DNA from: Streptomyces sp. DH37
GTDB taxonomy: Bacteria > Actinomycetota > Actinomycetes > Streptomycetales > Streptomycetaceae
Direction of reading: 5' to 3'
NCBI RefSeq assembly: GCF_029813835.1
Contig: NZ_JARVKV010000028.1
Location: 1 to 64,000, forward strand
DNA: 64,000 nucleotides
Shown in pieces: positions 16,129 through 23,728 of the stretch. The position numbers and the translations under genes were made by a program. Numbering within the stretch: position 1 is the stretch's first letter; each line of letters begins with the position of its first letter. The notes under the pieces were generated by a model, which had not been told where the DNA came from, did no database searches, and saw only the letters and a program-made list of their open reading frames with translations.

Positions 16129-17611
16129 CGCATCTGACGTACGCGTACGGTTCTGTCCCTCGCCGACCGGCAACCCCCATGTGGGCCTGGTCCGCACCGC
16201 CCTGTTCAACTGGGCGTTCGCCCGGCACCACGGCGGGACCCTGGTCTTCCGCATCGAGGACACCGACGCCGCCCGCGACTCCGAGGAGTCCTACGAGCTG
16301 CTGCTCGACTCGATGCGCTGGCTGGGCCTGACCTGGGACGAGGGCCCCGGGATCGGCGGCCCGCACGCCCCCTACCGCCAGTCGCAGCGCATGGAGATCT
16401 ACGCCGACGTCGCGCGGAGGCTGACGGAGGCCGGCCACGCCTACCGCTGCTACTGCACCGCCGAGGAGCTGGAGGAGCGCCGCGAGGCCGCCCGCAGGGC
16501 CGGGAAGCCCTCCGGCTACGACGGGAAGTGCCGCGCCCTGACCGACGAGCAGCGCGCCGCGTACGAGGCCGAGGGACGCCCCTCCATCGTCCGCTTCCGG
16601 ATGCCGGACACGCCGATCACCTTCACCGACCTGGTCCGCGGCGAGCTGACCTTCACCCCCGAGAACGTCCCCGACTACGGCATCGTCCGCGCCAACGGCG
16701 CCCCGCTGTACACGCTGGTCAACCCGGTCGACGACGCGCTGATGGAGATCACCCACGTCCTGCGCGGCGAGGACCTGCTCTCCTCCACACCCCGCCAGAT
16801 CGCGCTGTACCGGGCGCTGGCGGAGATCGGCGTGGGCAACGGGAGCATCCCGGAGTTCGGGCACCTGCCGTACGTGATGGGGGAGGGCAACAAGAAGCTC
16901 TCCAAGCGCGACCCGCAGTCCTCGCTCAACCTCTACCGCGAGCGCGGCTTCCTCCCCGAGGGCCTGCTCAACTACCTGGCCCTGCTGGGCTGGTCGATCG
17001 CCGAGGACCGGGACATCTTCTCGATGGAGGAGATGGTCGCCGCCTTCGACATCGGGAGCGTCAACGCCAACCCGGCGCGCTTCGACCTCAAGAAGTGCGA
17101 GGCCATCAACGCCACCCACATCCGGGACCTGGACACCAAGGACTTCATCGCCCGCTGCGAGCCGTGGCTGCGGGCCCCGCACGCCCCGTGGACGCCGGAG
17201 AGCTTCGACCGCGCCGCCTTCGAGGCCCTGGCGCCCCTGGCCCAGACCCGCCTCACCGTCCTGTCCGACATCACCGCCAACGTCGACTTCCTCTTCCTGG
17301 ACGAGCCGGTCCAGGACGAGGCGGCCTGGGCCAAGGCGATGAAGCCGGGCGCGGACGCCCTGCTGCGCACCGCGCGGGCGAAGCTGGCCGAGGCCGAGTG
17401 GAACGCCGAGGCCCTCAAGGAGGCCGTCCTGGCCGCCGGCGAGGAGCACGGGCTGAAGCTGGGCAAGGCCCAGGCCCCGGTCCGCGTCGCGGTCACCGGC
17501 CGCACCGTCGGACTGCCCCTGTTCGAGTCCCTGGAGGTCCTGGGCCGCGAGCGCACCCTGGCCCGCGTGGACGCCGCCCTGGCGAAGCTGGAGGCCGGCG
17601 CCCAGGCGTGA
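16121..17611 (+). CDS. gltX: Glutamyl-tRNA synthetase
   Basis: A 496-residue class I synthetase charging tRNA-Glu. The HIGH-type signature is PSPTGNPHVGLVRT (about residues 12-25) and the KMSKS-type loop is KLSKRD (about 258-264). Length and C-terminal anticodon-binding domain are normal for bacterial GluRS. Actinobacteria usually make Gln-tRNA by amidation of Glu-tRNA-Gln, so this enzyme probably charges both tRNAs (inference). One tRNA-Gln and two tRNA-Glu genes lie about 400 bases downstream. The GTG start overlaps the FAH gene; a strong terminator follows. Confidence 0.96.
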   Translation: MASASDVRVRFCPSPTGNPHVGLVRTALFNWAFARHHGGTLVFRIEDTDAARDSEESYELLLDSMRWLGLTWDEGPGIGGPHAPYRQSQRMEIYADVARRLTEAGHAYRCYCTAEELEERREAARRAGKPSGYDGKCRALTDEQRAAYEAEGRPSIVRFRMPDTPITFTDLVRGELTFTPENVPDYGIVRANGAPLYTLVNPVDDALMEITHVLRGEDLLSSTPRQIALYRALAEIGVGNGSIPEFGHLPYVMGEGNKKLSKRDPQSSLNLYRERGFLPEGLLNYLALLGWSIAEDRDIFSMEEMVAAFDIGSVNANPARFDLKKCEAINATHIRDLDTKDFIARCEPWLRAPHAPWTPESFDRAAFEALAPLAQTRLTVLSDITANVDFLFLDEPVQDEAAWAKAMKPGADALLRTARAKLAEAEWNAEALKEAVLAAGEEHGLKLGKAQAPVRVAVTGRTVGLPLFESLEVLGRERTLARVDAALAKLEAGAQA

Positions 17612-17642
17612 GGGCCGTCCCGAGGTCCGGAGGAACCCTGTG

Positions 17643-17675
17643 AAGGAGGCCGGGAGCCCTGCTCCCGGCCTCCTT
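17643..17675 (+). terminator. gltX terminator
   Basis: A 14-bp perfect stem (17643-17656 with 17662-17675) with a CCCTG loop begins 31 bases after the gltX stop and ends in TCCTT. From here to about 17887 no gene or other structure was recognised. Confidence 0.85.
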
Positions 17676-17887
17676 CGCGTGCGCGGCACGCGGGCCCCCG
17701 GGCCCGGACAAGTTCCCGGCGAACGGCGTCCGTTCCCCGGGTCCGCGTCCTCCGGCTCCCTCCCGGCTCCCCTCGGCTTCCTCCGGCCCCCTCGCGAACC
17801 CGCCGTCACGCTGTGTGCCCCGTCCGTCGCGGACGACCGGCCCGGAGGGGCCGGTGACGCGGCCGGACGACCCGGCGGGAACTCGTT

Positions 17888-17916
17888 TTGGAGCACGGGC
17901 TTCGATCGGGTAATGT
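17888..17916 (+). promoter_or_regulatory. Consensus-like promoter of the tRNA cluster
   Basis: TTGGAG (17888-17893) and TAATGT (17911-17916) are separated by 17 bases, a good match to the principal sigma-factor consensus and the best promoter in the window. It is 89 bases upstream of tRNA-Gln and probably drives all three tRNAs. Confidence 0.75.
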
Positions 17917-18005
17917 TCTTCCCGTCGCCAGGCGGAACGGGCCGAAAGGCCGGAAAACCGCGAGGCGGCCACCCGATCAAGACCCCGCGAGGGGTTGAGA
18001 TGTGG

Positions 18006-18077
18006 TGGGGTATGGTGTAATTGGCAGCACGAGTGATTCTGGTTCACTTAGTCTAGGTTCGAGTCCTGGTACCCCAG
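18006..18077 (+). tRNA. tRNA-Gln (CUG anticodon)
   Basis: A 72-base cloverleaf. The acceptor TGGGGTA pairs with TACCCCA, and the D-arm is GTG/CAC. Anticodon stem AGTGA/TCACT has loop TTCTGGT, giving anticodon CTG. The T-arm CTAGG/CCTGG encloses TTCGAGT. CCA is not encoded. Confidence 0.95.
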
Positions 18078-18101
18078 CGCGATCTTCCCAGCGAGATCCA
18101 A

Positions 18102-18174
18102 GCCCCCGTTGTGTAGCGGCCTAGCACGCCGCCCTCTCAAGGCGGTAGCGCCGGTTCGAATCCGGTCGGGGGTA
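18102..18174 (+). tRNA. tRNA-Glu (CUC anticodon), copy 1
   Basis: A 73-base cloverleaf. The acceptor GCCCCCG pairs with CGGGGGT (terminal G-U). Anticodon stem CCGCC/GGCGG has loop CTCTCAA, giving anticodon CTC. T-loop TTCGAAT. CCA is not encoded. It is identical to the second copy 26 bases downstream. Confidence 0.95.
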
Positions 18175-18176
18175 CT

Positions 18177-18192
18177 CGGTCCTTCGGGACCG
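18177..18192 (+). other. Small UUCG-loop hairpin between the tRNA-Glu copies
   Basis: CGGTCC-TTCG-GGACCG, a 6-bp stem with the stable UUCG tetraloop, sits in the 26-base spacer. It may help separate or process the two tRNAs in the primary transcript. Confidence 0.5.
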
Positions 18193-18200
18193 CTGCTGGG

Positions 18201-18273
18201 GCCCCCGTTGTGTAGCGGCCTAGCACGCCGCCCTCTCAAGGCGGTAGCGCCGGTTCGAATCCGGTCGGGGGTA
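18201..18273 (+). tRNA. tRNA-Glu (CUC anticodon), copy 2
   Basis: Identical 73-base sequence to copy 1, with the same CTC anticodon. It is the last gene of the tRNA cluster, followed 9 bases later by a strong terminator. Confidence 0.95.
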
Positions 18274-18281
18274 CAGGAGAG

Positions 18282-18313
18282 AAGAGGCCCTCCGCTTCGG
18301 CGGAGGGCCTCTT
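18282..18313 (+). terminator. Terminator of the tRNA cluster
   Basis: A 14-bp stem (18282-18295 with 18300-18313) capped by a TTCG tetraloop and followed by TCC. Confidence 0.88.
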
Positions 18314-18416
18314 TCCGTTGCTCTCTGTCGCCGTTGCCTTCTGTCGCCGTCGCCGGGATCCGCCGTCGGCGCGGCGCCCGGCGGGGCCCGGCGGCCGGGC
18401 CCCGTCCGTCCGGCGG

Positions 18417-19136
18417 TCAGCCCCCGTTGCGGCGCAGCGCCTCGGTCAGGCGGCCGGCGGCCTCCACGATCGCCTGGGCGTGCATACGGCCCGGGTGGCG
18501 GGTCAGGCGCTCGATCGGTCCCGAGACCGACACGGCGGCCACCACGCGGTTGGACGGACCGCGTACGGGCGCGGAGACCGAGGCGACGCCGGGCTCGCGC
18601 TCACCGATGGACTGGGCCCAGCCGCGCCGCCGTACGCCGGAGAGGGCCGTCGCCGTGAAGCGGGCGCCCTGCAGTCCGCGGTGCAGCCGCTCGGGCTCCT
18701 CCCAGGCCATCAGGACCTGGGCCGCGGAGCCGGCCTTCATCGGGAGGGTGGAGCCGACCGGTACGGTGTCCCGCAGTCCGGACAGCCGTTCCGCGGCGGC
18801 GACGCAGATCCGCATGTCCCCCTGGCGGCGGTAGAGCTGGGCGCTCTCCCCAGTGACGTCGCGCAGGTGCGTGAGCACCGGGCCGGCCGAGGCGAGCAGC
18901 CTGTCCTCGCCCGCGGCGGCGGCCAGCTCGGCCAGCCGCGGGCCCAGGATGAAACGGCCCTGCATGTCGCGGGCCACGAAGCGGTGGTGTTCCAGTGCCA
19001 CCGCGAGCCGGTGCGCCGTGGGGCGCGCGAGCCCGGTCGCTCCGACCAGCCCGGCGAGGGTGGCCGGACCGGACTCCAGAGCGCTCAATACCAGAGCCGC
19101 CTTGTCGAGTACGCCGACGCCGCTAGAGTTGTCCAT
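18417..19136 (-). CDS. ndgR: IclR-family regulator NdgR (AreB)
   Basis: A 239-residue IclR-family transcription factor. The N-terminal winged helix (about residues 10-70) includes GVLDKAALVLSALESGPATLAGLV and ARPTAHRLAVALE; the C-terminal effector domain ends GRLTEALRRNGG. It is divergent from leuCD, the arrangement known for Streptomyces NdgR/AreB, which controls leucine biosynthesis and responds to amino-acid supply. ATG 19136 (MDNSSGVGVLDKAA) matches the family N-terminus; in-frame upstream starts are not supported. Confidence 0.9.
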   Translation of the reverse strand: MDNSSGVGVLDKAALVLSALESGPATLAGLVGATGLARPTAHRLAVALEHHRFVARDMQGRFILGPRLAELAAAAGEDRLLASAGPVLTHLRDVTGESAQLYRRQGDMRICVAAAERLSGLRDTVPVGSTLPMKAGSAAQVLMAWEEPERLHRGLQGARFTATALSGVRRRGWAQSIGEREPGVASVSAPVRGPSNRVVAAVSVSGPIERLTRHPGRMHAQAIVEAAGRLTEALRRNGG

Positions 19137-19288
19137 GCAACGATATTCGCGTCTCACATTACGAAACGCAAGTTCAATTTCCCCGCGAACCCGCCAAGCT
19201 GGGGTGACAGTCGCCACCCCGCTCTCGCGGAGGCGGCGGCATGGACGTCGAGACGAGGCCGGCAACGCGGCCGGTCGGAGGGAAAGCG
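19137..19288. promoter_or_regulatory. ndgR-leuC divergent promoter region
   Basis: A 152-base divergent spacer. The part next to ndgR is AT-rich and holds a spaced inverted repeat TTCG-N12-CGAA at about 19148-19167 within GCGTCTCACATTACGAAACGC-like sequence. IclR proteins in this context bind between the two genes, so this is a plausible NdgR site. Exact promoter hexamers are not certain. Confidence 0.45.
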
Positions 19289-20713
19289 ATGGGACGGACA
19301 CTCGCGGAGAAGGTCTGGGACGACCACGTCGTCCGGCGCGCGGAAGGCGAGCCCGACCTCCTCTACATCGACCTGCACCTGCTGCACGAGGTCACCAGCC
19401 CCCAGGCGTTCGACGGGCTGCGCAAGAACGGGCGCCGGGTGCGGCGCACCGACCTCACCATCGCCACCGAGGACCACAACACCCCGACCCTCGACATCGA
19501 CAAGCCCATCGCCGACCCCGTCTCGCGCGTCCAGCTGGAGACGCTGCGCAAGAACTGCGCGGAGTTCGGTGTGCGGCTGCACCCGCTCGGCGACGTCGAG
19601 CAGGGCGTCGTCCACGTGGTGGGACCGCAGCTGGGACTGACCCAGCCGGGCATGACGGTGGTCTGCGGCGACAGCCACACCTCCACGCACGGCGCCTTCG
19701 GCGCGCTGGCGTTCGGCATCGGCACCAGCCAGGTCGAGCACGTCCTGGCCACCCAGACCCTGCCGATGGCGCCGTTCAGGACCATGGCCGTCACGGTCAA
19801 CGGCGAGCTGCCCGAGGGCGTCACCGCCAAGGACCTGATCCTGGCGATCATCGCGCGGATCGGCACCGGCGGCGGCCAGGGCTACGTCCTGGAGTACCGC
19901 GGCGAGGCCATCGAGAAGCTGTCGATGGAGGCGCGGATGACCATCTGCAACATGTCCATCGAGGCCGGCGCCCGCGCGGGCATGATCGCCCCGGACGAGA
20001 CCACGTTCGCCTATCTCAGGGGCCGCGAGCACGCGCCCGAGGGCGCCGACTGGGACGCGGCCGTGGAGTACTGGCGGACCCTGCGCACCGACGACGACGC
20101 CGTCTTCGACCACGAGGTGGTCATCGAGGCCTCCGAGCTGGCGCCGTTCGTGACCTGGGGCACCAACCCCGGGCAGGGCGCGCCGCTGAGCGCCTCGGTG
20201 CCGGACCCGGCGTCCTTCGCCGACCCCAGCGAGAGGCTGGCCGCCGAGAAGGCGCTGGAGTACATGGCGCTCGAGGCCGGGCAGCCGCTGCGCGAGGTGG
20301 CCGTGGACACCGTCTTCGTCGGCTCCTGCACCAACGGCCGCATCGAGGACCTGCGCTCGGCCGCGGCCGTGCTGGAGGGCCGGAGGATCGCCGACGGGGT
20401 GCGGATGCTGGTCGTGCCCGGTTCGGTACGGGTCGCGCTCCAGGCCGTCGAGGAGGGGCTGGACAAGGTGTTCACCGCCGCCGGCGCCGAGTGGCGGCAC
20501 GCGGGCTGCTCGATGTGCCTGGGCATGAACCCCGACCAGCTCAAGCCCGGTGAGCGCTCCGCGTCCACCTCCAACCGCAACTTCGAGGGCCGGCAGGGCA
20601 AGGGCGGCCGCACCCACCTGGTCTCCCCGCAGGTCGCCGCCGCCACCGCCGTGCTGGGCCACCTGGCCTCGCCCGCCGACCTGTCCGACGTACGCCAGCC
20701 CGCGGGAGTCTGA
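19289..20713 (+). CDS. leuC: 3-isopropylmalate dehydratase large subunit
   Basis: A 474-residue aconitase-family subunit that isomerises 2- to 3-isopropylmalate in leucine synthesis, together with LeuD. The three [4Fe-4S] cysteines are Cys347 (VGSCTN) and Cys407/Cys410 (GCSMCLGMNPD). Other family motifs include CGDSHTSTHGAFG and ATEDHNTPT. ATG 19289 follows GGAGGG at about 8 bases; an upstream in-frame ATG at 19241 is less likely. leuD starts 8 bases after the stop. Confidence 0.97.
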   Translation: MGRTLAEKVWDDHVVRRAEGEPDLLYIDLHLLHEVTSPQAFDGLRKNGRRVRRTDLTIATEDHNTPTLDIDKPIADPVSRVQLETLRKNCAEFGVRLHPLGDVEQGVVHVVGPQLGLTQPGMTVVCGDSHTSTHGAFGALAFGIGTSQVEHVLATQTLPMAPFRTMAVTVNGELPEGVTAKDLILAIIARIGTGGGQGYVLEYRGEAIEKLSMEARMTICNMSIEAGARAGMIAPDETTFAYLRGREHAPEGADWDAAVEYWRTLRTDDDAVFDHEVVIEASELAPFVTWGTNPGQGAPLSASVPDPASFADPSERLAAEKALEYMALEAGQPLREVAVDTVFVGSCTNGRIEDLRSAAAVLEGRRIADGVRMLVVPGSVRVALQAVEEGLDKVFTAAGAEWRHAGCSMCLGMNPDQLKPGERSASTSNRNFEGRQGKGGRTHLVSPQVAAATAVLGHLASPADLSDVRQPAGV

Positions 20714-20721
20714 GAGCAGCC

Positions 20722-21315
20722 ATGGAAGCCTTCACCACACACACCGGCCGCGCCGTCCCGCTGCGCCGCAGCAACGTCGACACCGACCAGATCATCCCCG
20801 CGCACTGGCTGAAGAAGGTCACCCGCGACGGCTTCGAGGACGGCCTGTTCGAGGCCTGGCGCAAGGACCCGGAGTTCGTGCTCAACCGGCCCGAGCGGCA
20901 GGGCGCCACGGTGCTGGTCGCCGGACCCGACTTCGGCACCGGCTCCTCGCGCGAGCACGCCGTCTGGGCGCTGCAGAACTACGGCTTCAAGACCGTGATC
21001 TCCTCCCGCTTCGCCGACATCTTCCGCGGCAACTCGCTGAAGAACGGCCTGCTCACCGTCGTCCTGCCGCAGCGGACCGTGGACGAGCTGTGGGAGCTGA
21101 CCGAGGCCGACCCGACGGCCGAGATCACCGTCGACCTCGTGGCGCGCAAGGTCACCGCGCCCGGCGTCGAGGCGGACTTCGAGCTGGACGAGAACGCCCG
21201 CTGGCGCCTGCTGGAGGGGCTGGACGACATCAGCATCACCCTGCGCCACGAGGACGACATCGCCGCGTACGAGACGGAGCGGCCCTCCTTCAAACCGCGG
21301 ACCCTGACCGCCTGA
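20722..21315 (+). CDS. leuD: 3-isopropylmalate dehydratase small subunit
   Basis: A 197-residue swivel-domain subunit partnering LeuC. It shows RSNVDTDQIIPAHWLKK at the N-terminus and the active-site loop GTGSSREHAVWALQNYGFK. It is normal length, in an operon with leuC and followed by a strong hairpin. Start ATG is preceded by GAGAGC. Confidence 0.97.
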   Translation: MEAFTTHTGRAVPLRRSNVDTDQIIPAHWLKKVTRDGFEDGLFEAWRKDPEFVLNRPERQGATVLVAGPDFGTGSSREHAVWALQNYGFKTVISSRFADIFRGNSLKNGLLTVVLPQRTVDELWELTEADPTAEITVDLVARKVTAPGVEADFELDENARWRLLEGLDDISITLRHEDDIAAYETERPSFKPRTLTA

Positions 21316-21349
21316 CCCGCGTCCGGCGCCTCCGCGCCCGAGCCCTCCC

Positions 21350-21384
21350 CGAGCGCCCCCGGCTTCACGAGCCGGGGGCGCTCG
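21350..21384 (+). terminator. leuCD terminator
   Basis: A 15-bp perfect stem (21350-21364 with 21370-21384) with a TCACG loop lies 35 bases after leuD. Confidence 0.85.
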
Positions 21385-21508
21385 GGCGTGCGGACGGGGA
21401 TCGGGGGAAGCCGGGGGGAACCGGAGGAAGCGCAGGGGGCAAGGGCCGCCCCGCGCGGCGGAGTTGCCTCACCCGTGCGTGTCCGCCCCACGGCGTGTTG
21501 GGCCCCTT

Positions 21509-21539
21509 GGAGGTGACAACTCACCTCCAATGGCACAAT
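21509..21539 (+). promoter_or_regulatory. Palindrome plus -10 box for a leaderless small gene
   Basis: GGAGGTGA-CAAC-TCACCTCC (21509-21528) is a perfect 8-base inverted repeat. It is followed by CACAAT (21534-21539), six bases before the ATG at 21546. The palindrome covers the -35 zone, as expected of an operator. Because GGAGGTGA also looks like a ribosome site, it could instead form an RNA hairpin, but it lies too far from the ATG to be one. Confidence 0.5.
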
Positions 21540-21545
21540 CGGTGC

Positions 21546-21800
21546 ATGGAACGCGACGGTCAACTGCCGCTCCACGAGCTCGTCGCCACCCGGCTGAAGG
21601 ACGCGCACGCCATGGTGCGCGCGCTGCAAGTGCCCGAGGACGTACGGGCGGCACTCGCCCGCAGGATCCTCGTCGTCACCGCCGCCGCGAAACACGACCT
21701 GGCCGGCGCGGCGCGGCGACTGAACCGGCTGATGGAGGAGATCGACCGGGACGGCTTCCCCGCGGAACGGGAAGACCGGCGCGCGGACGGAAGCGCGTGA
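21546..21800 (+). CDS. Small conserved-looking helical protein of unknown function
   Basis: An 84-residue hydrophilic, largely helical protein (begins MERDGQLPLHELVATRLKDA, ends acidic/basic). No cysteines, signal peptide or membrane segment. It lies between leuCD and hupS, where I recall a small hypothetical gene in other Streptomyces (unverified). The ATG has no ribosome site but lies six bases after CACAAT, which suggests a leaderless mRNA. Function unknown. Confidence 0.7.
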   Translation: MERDGQLPLHELVATRLKDAHAMVRALQVPEDVRAALARRILVVTAAAKHDLAGAARRLNRLMEEIDRDGFPAEREDRRADGSA

Positions 21801-21829
21801 TGGTCGATTTTGTTGCGACACAAGGGTGA

Positions 21830-21879
21830 TTCGCACGTTTCGCGTTTGATTTGCGGTGAATATCTGCCTAACGTGCGAA
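21830..21879 (+). promoter_or_regulatory. hupS promoter flanked by long inverted repeats
   Basis: TTCGCACGTT (21830-21839) and AACGTGCGAA (21870-21879) are perfect 10-base inverted arms 30 bases apart. Between and overlapping them lie TTGATT (21846-21851) and TAACGT (21869-21874), 17 bases apart, a plausible promoter. One arm overlaps the -10 and the other sits upstream of the -35, suggesting a looping or bivalent operator. Confidence 0.55.
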
Positions 21880-21925
21880 AAAGCTCGGACAGATTCGTTC
21901 TGGCAATGCCTCCGAAGGGGAAGAC

Positions 21926-22567
21926 GTGAACAAGGCGCAGCTCGTTGAAGCAATTGCCGACAGGCTCGGCGGACGCCAGCAGGCCGCCGACGCGGTGGAC
22001 GTGGTGCTGGACGCGATCGTCCGCGCGGTCGTCGCCGGCGACCGGGTCTCGGTCACCGGTTTCGGCTCGTTCGAGAAGGTCGAGCGCCCGGCCCGCTACG
22101 CCCGCAACCCCCAGACCGGCGAGCGCGTCAGGGTCAAGAAGACCTCCGTTCCGCGTTTCCGCGCCGGGCAGGGCTTCAAGGACCTGGTCAGCGGCGCCAA
22201 GAAGCTCCCCAAGGGCGGCGAGGTGGCCGTGAAGAAGGCCCCCAAGGGCAGCCTCTCGGGCGGGGCCGGCGCCACCACCCGCAAGGCGACGGCGAAGAAG
22301 GCCGCGGCCAAGAAGGCGGCCCCGGCGAAGAAGGCCGCCGCCACCGCGAAGAAGACGGCGCCCGCGAAGAAGGGCGCCGCCAAGAAGACGACGGCCAAGG
22401 CCGCCCCGGCGAAGACGGCGACGGCGACGGCGAAGAAGGCCACGGGCAAGAAGGCGGCCGCCCAGAAGAGCACCACGAAGAAGGCCGCCGCCAAGAAGGC
22501 CCCGGCCAAGAAGGCCCCCGGCCGCAGGACCTCGGCGCGCAAGAGGGCGGCGGCCCGCAGGAAGTGA
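21926..22567 (+). CDS. hupS: HU-family nucleoid protein with Lys/Ala-rich tail (HupS)
   Basis: A 213-residue protein. Residues 1-93 are an HU/IHF DNA-binding domain (MNKAQLVEAIADRL, GFGSFEKVERPARYARNPQTGE). The rest is a histone-H1-like tail of AAKKA, PAKK and TAKK repeats ending TSARKRAAARRK. This matches actinobacterial HupS, which compacts DNA and protects spore chromosomes. GTG 21926 follows GAAGGGG. The upstream region has an unusual inverted repeat around the promoter. Confidence 0.95.
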   Translation: MNKAQLVEAIADRLGGRQQAADAVDVVLDAIVRAVVAGDRVSVTGFGSFEKVERPARYARNPQTGERVRVKKTSVPRFRAGQGFKDLVSGAKKLPKGGEVAVKKAPKGSLSGGAGATTRKATAKKAAAKKAAPAKKAAATAKKTAPAKKGAAKKTTAKAAPAKTATATAKKATGKKAAAQKSTTKKAAAKKAPAKKAPGRRTSARKRAAARRK

Positions 22568-22722
22568 GGCGGGCGTACGGCGACCGCGCCGGGCCGGACT
22601 CCCGGGGGCCCGGCCCGCGGTCCGTTCCGGGCCCGCAGACCGTACGCGTCCGCCCCGGGCCCGCTCCGTACGGCCCGCTCCGCCCCGCCGTGGCGCCGCC
22701 CGGCTCGTCTAGGCTCGAGGCC

Positions 22723-22926
22723 ATGCAGGCCACCGCGTACACCTATGACCCCGCGACCCGCAGCGGCAGCGTGCTCCTCGACGACGGCACGCCCCTCCCC
22801 TTCGGCGCCGCCGCCTTCGACGCGGGGGGCCTGCGGCTGCTGCGCCCGGGCCAGCGGGTGCGGATCGAGACCGAGGGCGAGGGCGAGCGGCGCCGGATCA
22901 CGCTGGTGACGCTGCAGACGTTCTGA
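22723..22926 (+). CDS. Small cold-shock/OB-fold-like protein
   Basis: A 67-residue protein. Its pattern of GSVLLDDGTPLPFGAAAF, LRPGQRVRIETEG and ITLVTLQTF resembles a minimal cold-shock-domain beta barrel but lacks the classic RNP motifs (KGFGFI). Nucleic-acid binding is possible but unproven. The ATG has TAGGCT seven bases upstream, a leaderless arrangement. Its 3' end overlaps the convergent cofC by 29 bases. Confidence 0.65.
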   Translation: MQATAYTYDPATRSGSVLLDDGTPLPFGAAAFDAGGLRLLRPGQRVRIETEGEGERRRITLVTLQTF

Positions 22927-23584
22927 GCGTGTGCGGGCCCACGCCCAGCGCCAGCGCGGCGGCCAGGTCCTCGCCGGTGTCCACGTCCCGCCGGACGCTC
23001 TCCACACCGGGCAGCGCGATCTCCACCGCGCCGGAGCGCAGATGACGGGCGCGCGAGGCGCCCCCGAAGGCCGGGGCCAGAGCGGCGCCGCCGGCCGCGG
23101 CGAGCAGCGTGGTGCCGACCCCGGCCGCGTCGGCGACGAAGGCCCGCCGGTGCGCCCGCGCCGCCTCCAGCACCCGCGCCAGCTCCACGGGCCGCAGCGC
23201 GGGGAGGTCGGCGTTCAGCGCGGCCACCGCGGCGCCGGGGCGCTCCGCCCGCACGGCCGCCTCGCCGTGCTCGAGCGCGGCGTTCAGCCCGGCGTCCGGA
23301 GCGTCCGGCACGATCCGCGCCCCCATCGCGGCCAGTTCCGCCCCCGCGCGCGGGTCGTCCGTGACGATCACCACACCCTCCACCGCCTGGCAGGCCAGCG
23401 CCGCCGCCACGGTGTCCTGGGCGAAGGCCAGGGCCAGCCCGGGCCGCAGCCCCTCCCCGGCCACCGGGCCCAGCCTGCTCTTCGCCAGCGCCAGGGGCTT
23501 GAGGGGCACGATCAGCGTCCACGGGGCCGTGATCCCCGCGGGCCCCGCGGGCCCCACGGCCCCCGTTTCGTCGTCGCGATGCAT
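22898..23584 (-). CDS. cofC: 2-phospho-L-lactate/phosphoenolpyruvate guanylyltransferase CofC
   Basis: A 228-residue nucleotidyltransferase of coenzyme F420 biosynthesis. The N-terminal WTLIVPLKPLALAKSRLGP is the characteristic NTP-binding loop; VIVTDDPRA and ALNADLPALRP follow. It activates phospholactate or phosphoenolpyruvate with GTP for transfer to the deazaflavin Fo. In actinomycetes cofC often stands apart from the other cof genes, as here. ATG 23584 is used; ATG 23593 is equally possible. The last eight residues lie in the convergent overlap. Confidence 0.88.
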   Translation of the reverse strand: MHRDDETGAVGPAGPAGITAPWTLIVPLKPLALAKSRLGPVAGEGLRPGLALAFAQDTVAAALACQAVEGVVIVTDDPRAGAELAAMGARIVPDAPDAGLNAALEHGEAAVRAERPGAAVAALNADLPALRPVELARVLEAARAHRRAFVADAAGVGTTLLAAAGGAALAPAFGGASRARHLRSGAVEIALPGVESVRRDVDTGEDLAAALALGVGPHTLRTSAASPA

Positions 23585-23728
23585 CGATCCCATTCTCACC
23601 CGCCGCCGGAGCCGTCCGGAGCCCTCGGGGTTACGGTGTGCTCGACAGGGCGACGACCCGGGGCGACACTTGTGCGGTTGTTCCCGGCGGCGCGTGTGCC
23701 GCAGCAGGCAAGAGGAGATGGTGTCCGG

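Noticed and set aside
18102..18273. Attachment site or integrated element at the tRNA-Glu duplication
   Set aside because: The two tRNA copies are complete and only 26 bases apart, with no integrase gene nearby.
22260..22560. CRISPR-like or satellite array in hupS
   Set aside because: The repetition is short Lys/Ala codon repeats within a known HU tail, not spaced direct repeats.
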